This document shows, piece by piece, positions 12,101 to 24,651 of a stretch of 64,000 nt of DNA. The translations under genes were made by a program, and so were the position numbers. Every line of letters begins with the position of its first letter. The stretch's first letter is position 1. Below the pieces are notes generated by a model. It worked only from the letters and a program-made list of their open reading frames with translations, made no database searches and was not told where the DNA came from. Location of the stretch: positions 124,001 to 188,000 of the forward strand of contig CAJJDP010000002.1 of the NCBI GenBank assembly GCA_905182995.1, given 5' to 3'. The DNA is from Paramecium octaurelia. Lineage: Eukaryota > Ciliophora > Oligohymenophorea > Peniculida > Parameciidae.

Positions 12101-13054
12101 TGAGTTCTTCACCCAAAACAATAATGGCAGGTTGATGAAGCTGACCTTCCATTTTGGAACAGAACTCAATGCTGAAAGTAAAAAAGCTATAGCTTGTTGG
12201 TTATGCTATACTTTTGCCTACCCCTGTTATGACGTGCTGAGTTACGATGCCATCTTCTGCAGTGATTCAATCAATAAAGATTTATCATTCAATTCTACCG
12301 CAGTCTATTCCCAATATAAAATGCTCCAAGAGACCAATAGCACTACAGAAGAGACTCCAACAGATGAAGACAACTAAGATGAAGGAGCGGAAGTAGATGC
12401 TGGAGTGGAAACAGCAGTCTAATATTATTTCATTCCAAATTAAGATTTACCTAATGATAATAATTGGAAGTAAGTCATCGCTGGTGTGGAAGATACTAAT
12501 TTCATGAGATACTTTGTTGGCAATTTAACTAACTCTACACGACTATTTTCTGTAGATCCTTTGGAAGAAATAACTTTTGATAAATCTCCAGAAATCATCA
12601 GCACTGTCAAATTTTCAAGAGGTTTAACTTGGTTATCCCTTTCTGACATTCGATTAAGATAAACAGGCTTAGTTTGGGGCTACATTACGCCCAAATTCAG
12701 TGCTGGTACATATGCTACAGATGGACTCTTACCTACCAATATTCAAATGAAGTATTTTGCTAATTGTCTAAATTAATCAATTGGTTCTGCCTATTATTTC
12801 ATTAAATATTATTCATCAGAAGTATTTTATTTACTCATTTATTTTAGTCCATTAGTCATAACTTTACTGATTTATTGCCCTCTAAGTGGTACAACATATA
12901 CTTGATAGCTACTTAAGACAGTCCGAGTCTCTGGACTGAAACCTCAAAGGTTTATTCATTTACAAATAAAACATTGCGAAAGTCATTTGATGAACCTGCA
13001 GCTATTTATGACACCCTTTTATTATCGATGGTCATAATTTGGTTAATTTAATGA
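6171..13054 (+). CDS. Giant secreted or surface protein, 2,269 residues
   Basis: One very long gene with three introns (23 nt near 8417, 25 nt near 12004, 26 nt near 12821). It begins with a signal peptide (MLFLLLVQIVYSG) and ends in a hydrophobic stretch (LLLSMVIIWLI) at the very C-terminus, which fits a transmembrane anchor or a GPI signal. Between them is a Ser/Thr/Pro/Asn-rich beta-type sequence without the regular cysteine periods of Paramecium surface antigens. Segments such as TIYVNLPYYYNSYDNKK and YLVIDLPSKDYGKLVQL recur in spirit, suggesting stacked beta modules, but I could not define a repeat unit. An acidic Glu/Asp/Thr stretch lies near residues 2050-2080. I do not recognise the family. 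It would be an SRP client. Confidence 0.82.
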
Positions 13055-13135
13055 TTAGAATATATGTCCTAAAATAAATAAAGATTCAATAATATTTTTT
13101 GTTTTATTATTTAAATTTAAATGAAACTGAACTAA

Positions 13136-14836
13136 TCATATGAATACTTTTTCAAAAAACTGCAAAGCTTCCTATTCTGATGTATTCTCAACATTTTCAT
13201 AATAAGTCCAAAAATCTTCCATAATAGAAAAGTCTAACTCATCTAAATGCTGACTATCCTTTAAGTATTTGATGGTGATATAGACTTAAACTATAGAATT
13301 GATTGGTTTTTGATTTTAAATTAGCATAAATAGCTAATCAATTGGATTTTTAATATTAGAAACAATCTTATTCTTTACTTCTTTATAAAAGTCCTCCAGG
13401 CCTAATATATCTTATTAGAGTAATGATTGAAAAATTTAATAGTTTTCTGTTGGTTTGTATAAATTTACTTATTAAGGATCTAATTATTACAATTTTTGTA
13501 ACTTTTTCATTAATCCTAATGCTTGATTCAAAATCACTGCTGTAATGTTGAATGTGATATTAAAATCAATATTTGGAATAACTTAATTTAACCTATAGAC
13601 TCTCATTGCAACTTTGTCTAAGAAAAATATTTACTCATGGAAAAAAAATAGAATGTCTTCAATTTAGTTGATTTTCAATTGAATTTGCAACCTTTTCATA
13701 ATATAATGATAAATACTTATGGTTTAGATTGGACATCATTTCATTTAAGATTATTTTTTACTCTTTCTCTTGTTCTTCAGTTTATTTTTTTAAGTCTTCT
13801 TCTGTTAAGATTTTAGAAACCAAAGACAATACTTTTTTATCCTTGAATGGTTGTACCTTAATGAGAGACACTTTTTGAATGACCATCTGTTAGATAAATA
13901 ATGATGAGGATATCATTTAATTGTTTTGATCAACCTGAGATTAAGATTGAATCTTTATTTACGGTAATTAGAATAATTCTTCCCACCCTATTCGATCTTT
14001 GCTTTACTTTTTCAGCATTTTCTATAGCAAATAAATCATAAAATCAGATCTCTTTGGAGTGGGAGGAATGATCAAGTTATTATTGATAATATCTGAGAAG
14101 GCAGTGTCTCTATCGTACTTTTTGTTTTGAATCAAAAATGGGTATTTGTTGTAAAGCATCCTATATAAAATGATGCCGAGACTCCACATATCGATTTTGG
14201 GATCAGCCGTTGCTTCTTCTTGAATCATTTCCGGTGCCATATAAAGAGGAGTGCCTTTAAAGGATATCGTGAGTTTATCAACTAGAGTGTTCACTATTTT
14301 CGCCAGACCAAAATCAGTTATTTTATACAATCGATCATGTAGCATAATATTAGCTGGTTTAAGATCTAATCTAATTGGTTTTTAAAGTAATACCTCTATG
14401 AATAATATTTTGCATAAACAATTCTCGGTATCCACTACAAAATTGGCCTAGGAAATCCATAACTTCAGCCTCGGACCAAAATTTATTTTTCATTTTATCC
14501 TCCAAAGTTCCGCCATTACAATATTCCATAATTATATAACAAGCTTTGGTTGATTACAACTTCTTCCTCCTGTGGATGATCGAAATTAATTTACTTATAT
14601 TAAACAAGGTTCTGATGATCGCTTTGGAACTATTCCAAAACTGTGAGTTCGTGTTATAATGAGTCCAATTTACTCTAGGTTCCTATTTCCATTATTTTAG
14701 CCACCAATTGTTCTTCCCGATTTTCAAGATCGTAGGCTCTCACGACTTTGCCGAAAGATCCTTGGCCCAACACATCATCAGGTTCAAGAGATATCACGTA
14801 TGATGACCCTTGCAATCGCTTGATTCTTTTCTTCAT
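13136..14836 (-). CDS. Ser/Thr protein kinase, ATG1/ULK-like
   Basis: A 540-residue protein with introns of 25, 28 and 25 nt. The kinase domain fills roughly residues 14-290 and has all key motifs: the Gly loop GQGSFGKV, the VAK lysine, YIIMEYCNGGTL at the hinge, catalytic HRDLKPANIML, DFGLAK, and the activation segment ending in GTPLYMAPEM. An insert before the end of the C-lobe and a 250-residue helical C-terminal region recall ciliate ULK/ATG1 kinases, which act in autophagy or ciliary signalling. Subfamily assignment is tentative. It converges on the giant gene (81 bp between stops) and diverges from the pump gene (about 110 bp between starts). Confidence 0.85.
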
Positions 14837-14944
14837 TTTATTGTGGCAATCACAGATTTTAATATTTATTCAAAATGACTATTTACAACTCTACAGATAT
14901 TATAAACAAGACTTAAGATATTATTTTTATTAAATTTATAGCCT

Positions 14945-17900
14945 ATGGCTTAATATAGGCAATTAAATGAAGGGGACGTCCCACCTATTAACAATCCATA
15001 GATAGTTACTGGATTTTAAATACTTCGTTAGAGTGTCGATTTGGGATTAAGACAAAATCAAGATGCCAGAAAAAGTTCTGTCAAAGCAGCAGCATTGGTT
15101 TCTAGACAGAGTCAAATGTACTAGCAAGCAAAAGTAAGTGTAATTTTTAATTTAAGGAAAAAGGAATTGTTCCAAACGAAGTCATTGTAAATTACGATGC
15201 TCCCACAAACAACAAGCAGGATCTCTTAAAAAAGGCTTAAAACAAAGGAGAGGAGTATCGAAACATGGATGAACACAAAATTGACGTGATTGCACTGTCA
15301 CAAAGGTAATCCACTTATTATATAGTAATAAAAAACTAGATATGAAACATCCTTAACCGATGGATTAACTTAGGATTAGGCCATAGCGAAGAATAAATAA
15401 TATGGGGACAATAAATTGACTGAGAAAAAGAAGAAGCCATGGTGGATTAAGTTGATTCTTGAAATGGTTCAACCATTTTCAATTTTATTGTGGATAGCAT
15501 CTATAATGTGTTTTGTATTGTACGGTGTTAATCCAGAGGCTTTGGGAGCAAAATCAAATTTATGGCTTGGTAATTATACATAGATTATTGTGAATAGCAA
15601 TCATTCTCATAGCCATCATTTTATTAACAGGTTCAATCACATACAATTAATCTGCAAAAGCAGACGCGTTAATGGAAGGGTTTAAGAATTTCCTTCCATA
15701 GAAATGTATAGCAATCAGAGGGGGAGAAAAAGTAGAAGTGCCAGCTGAGAAACTTGTTCCTGGAGATATCATTGAAATTAAAATGGGAGATAAAATACCT
15801 GCCGATGTTAGAATTATTTAATCGAGAGAAATGAAAGTAGACAATTCTGCTTTAACCGGAGAATGCGATCCATTACTTAGAGTAACTGAACTCACAAGTG
15901 AAAATCCCTTGGAAACTAAGAATCTAGCATTTTTTGGTACTCTATGCAAGGAAGGATCAGGAAAAGGCTTAGTTATTTAAATAGGTGATAATACAGTAAT
16001 GGGTTAAATTGCAGATTTGGCAACAGGCGGAGAAACCCCAGAAACTCCTTTGAATAAAGAGTTGAAGAGATTTGTGATCCTAATCTCTTGCATAGCAGTA
16101 GGTCTAGGAATCCTATTCTTGATATTGTCATTAGTAGTCGAAGATGCATCTGTTGATACAGCAGTAGGGTAAGCAATAGGAATCATTGTGGCAAATGTAC
16201 CAGAAGGTCTATTAGGATGTATAACAGTATCTTTGGCTATCACTGCAAAAAGATTGGCTGACAAATAAGTGCTGGTCAAAAATTTGGAAGCTGTAGAAAC
16301 ACTTGGATCTACAAGTTGCATATGTTCAGATAAAACGGGAACTTTGACATAGAATAAAATGACAGTTGCAAATGTGTGGTATGACGGATTAAAGAGAGTC
16401 GCCTTGAATAAACTCAAACATGGAAGAAATACTGAATATGAATATGACACTAATGATCCTACTTTTAGAGATTTACATGATTGTGCAATCATCACAAGTG
16501 AAGCCAAATTTAACATTTAAGTTAAAGACAAAGCCACTATCAATTGGTTGGAAACACCAACTATTGGAGATGCATCAGAAACAGCTTTAATCAAATTCTT
16601 TTAACCCATTGAAGATATTGAAAGCACTAGACAAAGAAGATAACTAGTTGAGTTATCAGATAAGTCTTTGGCAAAGATGCCATTCAATTCCACTAATAAA
16701 TTCTCATTATGTATTGTGAATTGGGAGACTTAGGATTCATTTTATTGTGTCTACATAAAAGGAGCACCTGAGAAATTATGGACATTTTCGAGTTACTTAT
16801 TAGTAGAAGGTAGAAACCAGCCAATAGATGAGTAGATTACACAGAAATTCAAATCAGTCAACGTATCATTTGGTAAAGGAGGTGAGAGAGTCTTGGGATT
16901 TGCTAAGCTTCATTTACCAAGATCTGAATTTTAGAAAGGATATAAGTTTAATTTGAACTCAATTGACACATTGAAATTCAAATTAGAAGGCTTTACTTTC
17001 TTAGGTCTGTTATCATTAATGGATCCACCAAAAGAGACTGTACCATAAGCAATTAAAAAATGTTAGTCAGCAGGTATAAAGGTGATTATGGTGACTGGAG
17101 ATCAACCACCAACAGCAGGGGCAATTGCTAAATAGATAGGAATCATCACAGGGAAGACTGTAGATGATTTGTTAGAGGAAAACCCATCAATGTCTTATGA
17201 TGAAGCTTTTAGATTGGCACCAGCGATTGTAATTCATGGAGACATGATAGTATAAGCTTTGGAGGAAGAGAATTAAGATGGAGAATATGTCCCTGAGCAT
17301 ATGAAAGACAGGAGACTGAAAAGTTGGTGCAGTAAACCTTAAGTAGTATTTGCACGCACATCTCCAGCATAAAAGTTGATGATAGTAAGAGCCTGTCAAT
17401 ACATAGGACATGTAGTAGGAGTGACAGGAGATGGTGTAAATGATTCCCCAGCAATCAAATAAGGGGATATAGGTATTTCAATGGGTATCAGTGGTTCTGA
17501 TGTCACTAAAGATGCTGCTGATATGATATTATTAAATGATGATTTCGCATCCATTGTTGATGGTGTTGAAGAAGGCAGAAAGATTTTTGACAATCTCAAG
17601 AAAACAATCGTTTATCTACTGACTTCAAATATCACAGAGGTGTTCCCATATGTTGGTGAAATTGCCATCGGGTTACCATTACCTTTAAGCAATGCCTTTA
17701 TTCTCACTATTTGTATTGGTACTGATATCTTACCTGCTATTTCATTTGCCTACGAAGAAGCAGAAATCGATATAATGACTCGTAAACCCAGAAAGAAGGA
17801 TGATCATCTAGTATCACTGAGATTAATCACTCATGCCTATTTATTATAAGGAATCATTGCCACTTCAGCTGGATTCTTCAGTTATTTTAGTACTATGAAT

Positions 17901-18763
17901 GAGTATGGATTCCCTCCATAGTTACTTCTAAGTTTCATGAATACTCCTTACTAGAAGATACCTTGGCCAACTATTACATTAGCTAATGGGTAATCATATG
18001 CTCCACCTCCTACCACTTGGGTATGGGACTTACCAAATATGAATAAGTAAATATATCTTCCACATTTTTAGTCCATTCTTAACCACTCAACCTTACAGTC
18101 CTGATTGGCAATAAGCTCCTATTCTCACGGTTTAAGAGGGATTCCAAAGAACTCCGCTTAATTGGATAAATCCGGAAATCATTTACTATGATTTGCGATA
18201 CATCTTTGTTTATTACGATCAAAACTATTAAAGATGGTTCCCTACCTTTGAAGAATGGTAAAATTAAAATTCAGATAATCTCTGTCGATATTTCGATAGA
18301 TCTGATTACTTACTTGAACAAAACTAATATCCCATTAATACCAATGCTTGTTTCAAAACTGCAGCACTTAAATATGCTCAAACCTCATATTTTGTGGCCG
18401 TTGTACTTGTCTAATGGTCTAATGTCTTCTCTTGCAAATGTAAGTGGCAGTGTATTATATTTAGAACGTAAAATGTCTGTGATTTACTCTCCAATTAACG
18501 TAGTTATGTTTTATGGTGTCCTCCTTGAAACTCTTATTTTTATTTTTATCGTCTACATTCCAGGAGTCAATAATTGGTTTGGTGCTAGACCTGTTGATAT
18601 TTTAAATTTAGGGTAAATTAATAGTTAGATTATTAGAATGCCTGGTCTTCCATATTCCATGTGTCTGTTTTGCTGGGAAGAAATGCGAAAGTACTTCATC
18701 AGAAATTATGCTAAGCCTAGTAAATATGAGCCAAACTTCTTTGAAGCAAATTCATTATGGTGA
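14945..18763 (+). CDS. P-type ATPase, Na,K/H,K-ATPase type (P2C)
   Basis: A 1,227-residue cation pump with five introns (23, 34, 28, 25, 25 nt). Seen in order: a cytosolic N-terminus, the first membrane pair around [20 protein letters not shown], the actuator motif SALTGECDP (the usual form is TGES), [14 protein letters not shown] typical of P2C pumps, the phosphorylation site [13 protein letters not shown] near residue 434, GAPEK in the nucleotide domain, the hinge [12 protein letters not shown] near residue 798, and ten membrane segments in all. The C-terminal end ([20 protein letters not shown]) resembles the last cytosolic tail of Na,K-ATPase alpha. It pumps cations at the plasma membrane. 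Which ions it carries cannot be told from sequence alone. A beta subunit is not in the window. Confidence 0.93.
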
Positions 18764-19153
18764 ATTCATTCATTTTTTATTAACAATTTAATAATGTCTT
18801 ATTCACTTTTATAAATTCCATTATATTTATTATGTTGTTTTAAGAAAATAATGATTTATGTTATTTATTCTTTTTAATTATAATTTATTATCATATTAAT
18901 AATTGAATTTATCAATTGAAATCCAGCAATAAGATTCTGATGTAAAATGATGTACAATTTACATTAGAATCCATCACAAGTTTCAACATTAATTTCGGTG
19001 ATTCTTATGTGTTGTGCATTTGTAATGTATTCAACATCTACTTATATATTAAAATAACGTATTAAATTTCCTCCTATTGATTTGAAGGCTTAGAAGTGGA
19101 TAATTTATTTTTAAGTCTGAGTCTAAGTCATATTAAATTATATAAATAAAGTT
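18764..19153. other. AT-rich intergenic spacer
   Basis: It separates the ATPase from the TMEM63-like gene. I found no open frame. The stretch 18940-19050 is richer in G+C and has TGATG- and CTGA-like words, but not arranged as a convincing C/D snoRNA. Confidence 0.4.
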
Positions 19154-21132
19154 ATGAGTTAACAAGTTGAATTAGGTTCTGTGTTTGGATTAAATTTCTT
19201 ACTCATATTGTTCACTTTGATCTGCTATCATGTGTTATTTGTAAGGAAAGGAATATACTTTCCAGGACCTGAAGATGGATCAATACTGTTGATCTAAAAT
19301 TCATTCATAACTATTAAACATAATATTAAACTCCTTTTGGCATTTGATAAGGATTATTATACTAGAGTGTGTGGGTATTTGAAATAATAAATTCATTAGG
19401 ATTGATGGATACTAGTATCTCTATTTCATAAGATAACTTATAAAATTATAATTAGTCTTTTTCCTGATTGCCTTCATATCAGGTATATTTCCAGACAAGA
19501 AAACTAGTTTGATAATCATAGATCAAGACTTTACTCCTTCTTTCTAGTTTTGTATGACTTTAATTTATTGCGGAAGTTTGATGTTGTTTGTTTACAACAC
19601 TTTGGAGGAAATCAAAAACTCAGAGATACACTCAGAAGGAGAAGTCGATATAATAAGATAACACTCTATATTTATTAAGGGAATCAGGGAAGACGTGACA
19701 AAAGAAGATATTAAAAATTTCTTTAATTATGTTTTTGATACTCTGCATATCAAGGTTCTATCAGTTGTGATAATTCCCAAATATCCCATTAAGGAAGTGA
19801 AGAATCAAAAAGAGAACGAATTATATTTGCAACATAAACATCAATTGCTTTTCAGCTGTTTCTCTCCAAAATTATCAGAAATCCCTTAAGTTGAACCTAA
19901 CAGTGGTCACGCTATTGTGACCTTCGATACTGTTGAGGCAGTGAATCAAAGCCTTTAGCTATTTAAGTTTGAGTTTAAAAGCTGTAATAAAGCTGATGCT
20001 GAAAATTTGGAAGCTGATAGAATCAAAATAAGCTAGACTTACCTTTTGGCATTTGAAGCCCCAGATCCTTTTGATGTAATTTACTTATATTTAAATACTA
20101 CTTTAAAAAATTTAATGCTAAGAAGGTTTTTTATATAAATCCTTCTTATTTTGGTATTGCTTTTTTTCACAACTCCAACCAGCATTATAGAATTTATAGG
20201 TTTTGATAATTCAATTGAAAAATAAGAAGATGAAGGGGAGATATCTATATTTAGATAATATTTCTCTTTGATTTTGGTTGTATTGATAAATAGTGCTCTG
20301 CTGATGTTGATTTAATTGTCATCTAGATGGGAAAGACACATCAGCAAATCCTAGTATTAAATTAAAATTTTCAATCCCTGTGTATTTTATTTGACAATGA
20401 ATATGTTGGTAATCCCTGCAATTTCATTTTTGGCTGTTCACAATGTGTATTAAATAGTAATGCAGGGTGCCACAAATATGATCTCAGCAATACAAGCAGT
20501 TTATTTTGTAATTTTATTAATCTAAATGATAGTTGAACAATGGGAGGTTTTTCATAGGGATTTTAATCTAAGCTGGTTGTGTGTCTTTGATAACAATGTT
20601 GAGACTCGATGAAATATTTACAAGCTACATAAGTGTTCAATATGCTGAGTTAAAAAGAAAGCATTTTAAGATATACCCTCATCTCCAGCCACTTGGAGAT
20701 ATTTTTTCTTATGGATACTATTATGGATTGTAAATCGCAGTCCTTTTTATAGTAATGACATTCTCCACCAACATCCCTTTTATCCATTTAGCAGGTGTCT
20801 TCTATTCGATGTGTAGATTTTACGTGGATAGTTTGAATCTATAGACAGTCTTTGGTCAAGAAATCAAATCTAACAACACTCTGATTTATAGAGTGTTGAT
20901 CACTAGCTTTTACACCATATATCCAAAGTTGCTTCTAAATTTGGTCATGTTTGTTTTGGAATGGAACACAAAATATACTCTCTTAACAATTGCTACCTTC
21001 ATCATTTCAGTGATCATAATAGTGTAAATCCAAGTTAAACTTGATCGCTTTACTAATCAGAGTATACTTGCCGATAACAAAATAAACCTCATTATGAATT
21101 ATAATATTTATTAACATCCACTTTCAAAGTGA
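19154..21132 (+). CDS. TMEM63/OSCA (CSC1)-type channel
   Basis: A 642-residue membrane protein with two 25-nt introns. The first exon gives a membrane helix (GLNFLLILFTLICYHVLFV). After the first intron comes VCGIDGYQYLYFIRQLI, which matches the conserved segment before TM1-TM2 of CSC1/OSCA/TMEM63 proteins (G.DA..YL.F...). The long cytosolic loop with an RNA-binding-like fold follows, then the channel domain with SSRWERHISKSQYQIKIF and NNGRFFIGILIQAGC, also family signatures. Members are osmo- or mechanosensitive ion channels or scramblases. It is 17 bp upstream of the next gene on the same strand. Confidence 0.85.
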
Positions 21133-21149
21133 TATATTTATATTATTTA

Positions 21150-24100
21150 ATGAGTATTTCAAACGAGAATTAACAGAACTCCTTTAGTTTGTAGGATGAG
21201 ATCTTCCAAGGGCCAACTCCGATTATGCTTTCTGGAAGGATAATTGTGGGAGATGGGGATTCAAGTAGATTTATTCCAGCTAGTTGGAATTCCTTCACTG
21301 TTCCTGATTAAATGAAGTTGGCAGACATAAGTGAGTAATCCATATAGGCTGTGCCTATTGAGATGCATAAATCAACTAAGGGAATGAAAAAGTCCGAATA
21401 TCAATCTGCTTATGTAGCAGAAGACGACGTCGAATCTAATGGGAAGCCCCAATTTCTTAAATTGATAATAGCTAAGAGTATCCAGAACAATTTCATTCAC
21501 AACCTTTGGAATAGATCCTACCTAAGGAAATTGGATTAATTGACTGGTTATTAGGTTCAGGTTTTGGACGATTTATAATTAGAGAACGAGACATACTACC
21601 AGGATTAGAGGAGAACCCTTACAAAATTGGAGGCAATCAAGAGATTTTTCTCCTACATTGAGGTTTTTACACCTTACAGTTAGTTCATCTTTATTTGGGG
21701 CCTGTTTTAAATTTTAATATACTTATTGATATTCTTTTGGCTTCCTTATAAGATTTCTTTCAAACTAGAGTCGATAGGGGATTTCTTGGGGTACAACCAG
21801 ACAAAGCAGATCCTAGAAATTTTGTTTTTGTCCATTCTTAGTATGGACGTGTTTGTGGGATTGAACTTGGCATTTATATATAAGGGAATAATAATTAGAA
21901 ACAGAAAGAGAATACTAATAAATTACTTTCGATAATACGCCTTTGTTGATTTGGTATCCTCTTGTGAATATATAAGGATTCAAGGTTTCACTCAGTACGA
22001 TAACCCTACAGTTTTTCATTCTGACAAACAATGGAGATTCCAATTAAATGCTAGCCATTCAAATAGCATTGTGTGCTGTATTCTACGTTCTCAGGATGAC
22101 CAAGATTAACAAGATCCTAGCGTAGATATAAGAGTAACAATAAATAATAATGAATTATAGGTTCTTCAATTTGTATGGTTCCTTAAACGACTTGGTGGGC
22201 TTACTAAAGTTAACAATGATAATAGTATTTATTGCTCATATTTGTGCTTGTGTTTGGCATGGCATAGCCTTCTACAATGATGGCTATTCTTGGTTGGATG
22301 CTTATGAATTGAGAGACAAAGGGAATGCCTCCAAATACAACACTGCAATATATTGGGCTACGATGACTATGACAACAGTAGGTTATGGAGACATTACAGC
22401 CAAGAATAATCTTGAATTGTTGATCAATAATTTAACTATGCTCATAGCCTCCATTGTCTTTGCTTATTCTGTTAATAGTATAGGAATTTTTGTATCCAAC
22501 ATGTATAAAGGAGCGATGGAATACAGCAGAAGTGTGACATTAATAAACACATTCATGTCTAAAAACAAGATCTAATTTGAATTGTAAACTAGAATACGGA
22601 GTTATTTGGAGTATATATGGTAGGAGGAACAAAATATGAATGATGAGGAAGTAGCAACATTGATAAGCAAATTGAGTAGTAATCTATAGGAGGAGTTGCA
22701 ATATTAGTTAAGAGGAAACATCTTGAGCAGCTGCAAAGTCATGGTCAAGACCTTCTCTTAGAAAATGATAAAGTCTTTGTTGGGGCAAATGGAGGAACAG
22801 AGTTTCTCTCCAGAAGAGAGGATCATTACTATCAATCAAACTGACGATTCATCTTTATACATAATTACAAAGGGAGAAGTTGAAATCATTTTTGAAGGGC
22901 TGAACAGTTTAAATGAGAAAACCAAAAGAAACAGTTTAAAATTCTTATCTTAAGGCGATTATTTTGGAGAATTAGGATTCTTTACTGGTTAACCTAGAAA
23001 GGCAACTGCCATTTCAAGAGCATTTACAAAGGTATTCAAAATCAAACGAGAAAACTTTATCAAGATCTTACTTTCCTATCCCAATGATTATGAAAAGTAC
23101 TGCCAATTGAATCATACTTTAATGTAATAAGACTATAGTGTTCTATAAGTAAATTGTTACAGTTGCTAGAGTAATAATCATCTAATTGATAAATGTCATT
23201 ATGTACACCTCTGTCCAGACAAGGAAGCTATATTAAAAAGAGAACTCTACCCATTTTATTAGTAAAGGAACAAGGCTAGAGGAAGATAAGAAAGAGACAA
23301 GGAACTCAGCCCTTGGATCATATAGAAATATGTAATGACAAAAGCCAAAGAACTGCAGCAAGAACTGTCATATTTAGCAAGTAAAGGCACAGATTTCGAA
23401 GACTTGGATCAACATTCGAATATGATAAATGATGTATATGAAGATGAAGGTTTAAATTTTATATTGATTTATCTTAGTTGAAATCGAAGTTCCATCTTCA
23501 TTAAATCAAAGAAGCAATTCCAGAACATTTAGTAAACTAAGTCAAAAGCAGACTTAATTAAATTAAATTCCAGAAATAGAAGAAGACGATTAGAAAAATT
23601 ATTCGAGAAAGGTAGCACTTCCTAGAACAACTCTTTAAACAGCTGGGTTTGGAGGCGGAATGAGAGATAGTGCACATGTAGATATTCTAAGGGATGATGA
23701 TGATTAAGAAAGCTCTGATGAAGAATCCGAAGAAGAAAAAGATCAAGTTCCAATGCATCTGCCCATTCCTACCAATAAAAGTCAAGAAATAGTCAGAAAT
23801 CAATAATCGAAAATAACTTTTACTCAGAAGGAATCAGCAGAGGAAATCATCCCTCGTTCATCAACTCAAAGATCTCACACTTACACACAAAAAGGAAGGA
23901 ACTCTTAAACTATTAAAAGGACTTTGACTCCAGAAAAGATACATCCCCCCACTCAATCTGATTTAGAAATTAGAAATCATGCAAGAAGACCTACATCCAA
24001 AAAATAATCAAATGCTACCAGGACATTTACTAGAAATCAAGGAAGAGAAATGACAAATGATGTTAATCCTACTTCTTTCATGGACAATTAAACCTATAAT

Positions 24101-24485
24101 TAACATACATCTACAACAATTCTAGCTTAATTCGATAAAATGTAAGCATTCTTATACTACTTCCCCTTTAATAATTATGATTCAGTTATCAAAAGGTACT
24201 CCTTTATTCATATAGAATAGATATACGAGATTACAAAAGTTTTTTGGCAAAAAACGGCTGTATCCAGAATTTTCTAACTTCTCCTTCTTTTTCATGACCA
24301 TTAAAAAGGGTTGGAAATTAAGGAGGTTAGGTGATAAATTAAGAGGAAAAACCTTTGCAGACACAATGAAAAAACCATTATCGAAAACAATTCAAAGTTT
24401 TAAGACAGTTAAAAAAGTGATAAATAATACAACTGGATATGGAGGAGGTGGTACGTCACCGTTGCGATTACATTCCTTTAAATGA
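21150..24485 (+). CDS. Cyclic-nucleotide-gated K+ channel (CNG/KCNH-like)
   Basis: A 1,083-residue channel with introns of 31, 28 and 25 nt. Segments S1-S6 run from about residue 180 to 440. S4 contains FYVLRMTKINKIL, with few arginines; the pore has the selectivity filter TTVGYGD near residue 400. A C-linker leads into a cyclic-nucleotide-binding domain at about 530-650 with LYIITKGEVEIIFEG, GDYFGELGFFTGQPRKATA and the phosphate-cassette arginine. The last 400 residues are Ser/Thr/Gln-rich and include an acidic cluster and a basic Gly-rich end. Paramecium has many such channels controlling membrane potential and swimming. The third intron is required to reach the basic C-terminus. Confidence 0.9.
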
Positions 24486-24651
24486 TTTAAATATTGTGAG
24501 TTTTTAATTCGATAAACATAAGATTAATATAAACTAATCTACTTAATATCAAATAATATGATGATGTATGTATATATTAAGAACTCTAAACAAATTATAT
24601 TATGTATATACAAAATGTACAAAATTTCATTAATTAGTCTCTTTAGAGATC

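Noticed and set aside
18940-19050. Possible C/D box snoRNA (TGATG and CTGA words)
   Set aside because: The words are not spaced as C and D boxes with a terminal stem, and no guide to rRNA could be argued from sequence alone.
24294-24485. Separate small gene starting at ATG 24294
   Set aside because: A 25-nt intron joins this frame to the K+ channel, so it is the channel's C-terminus.
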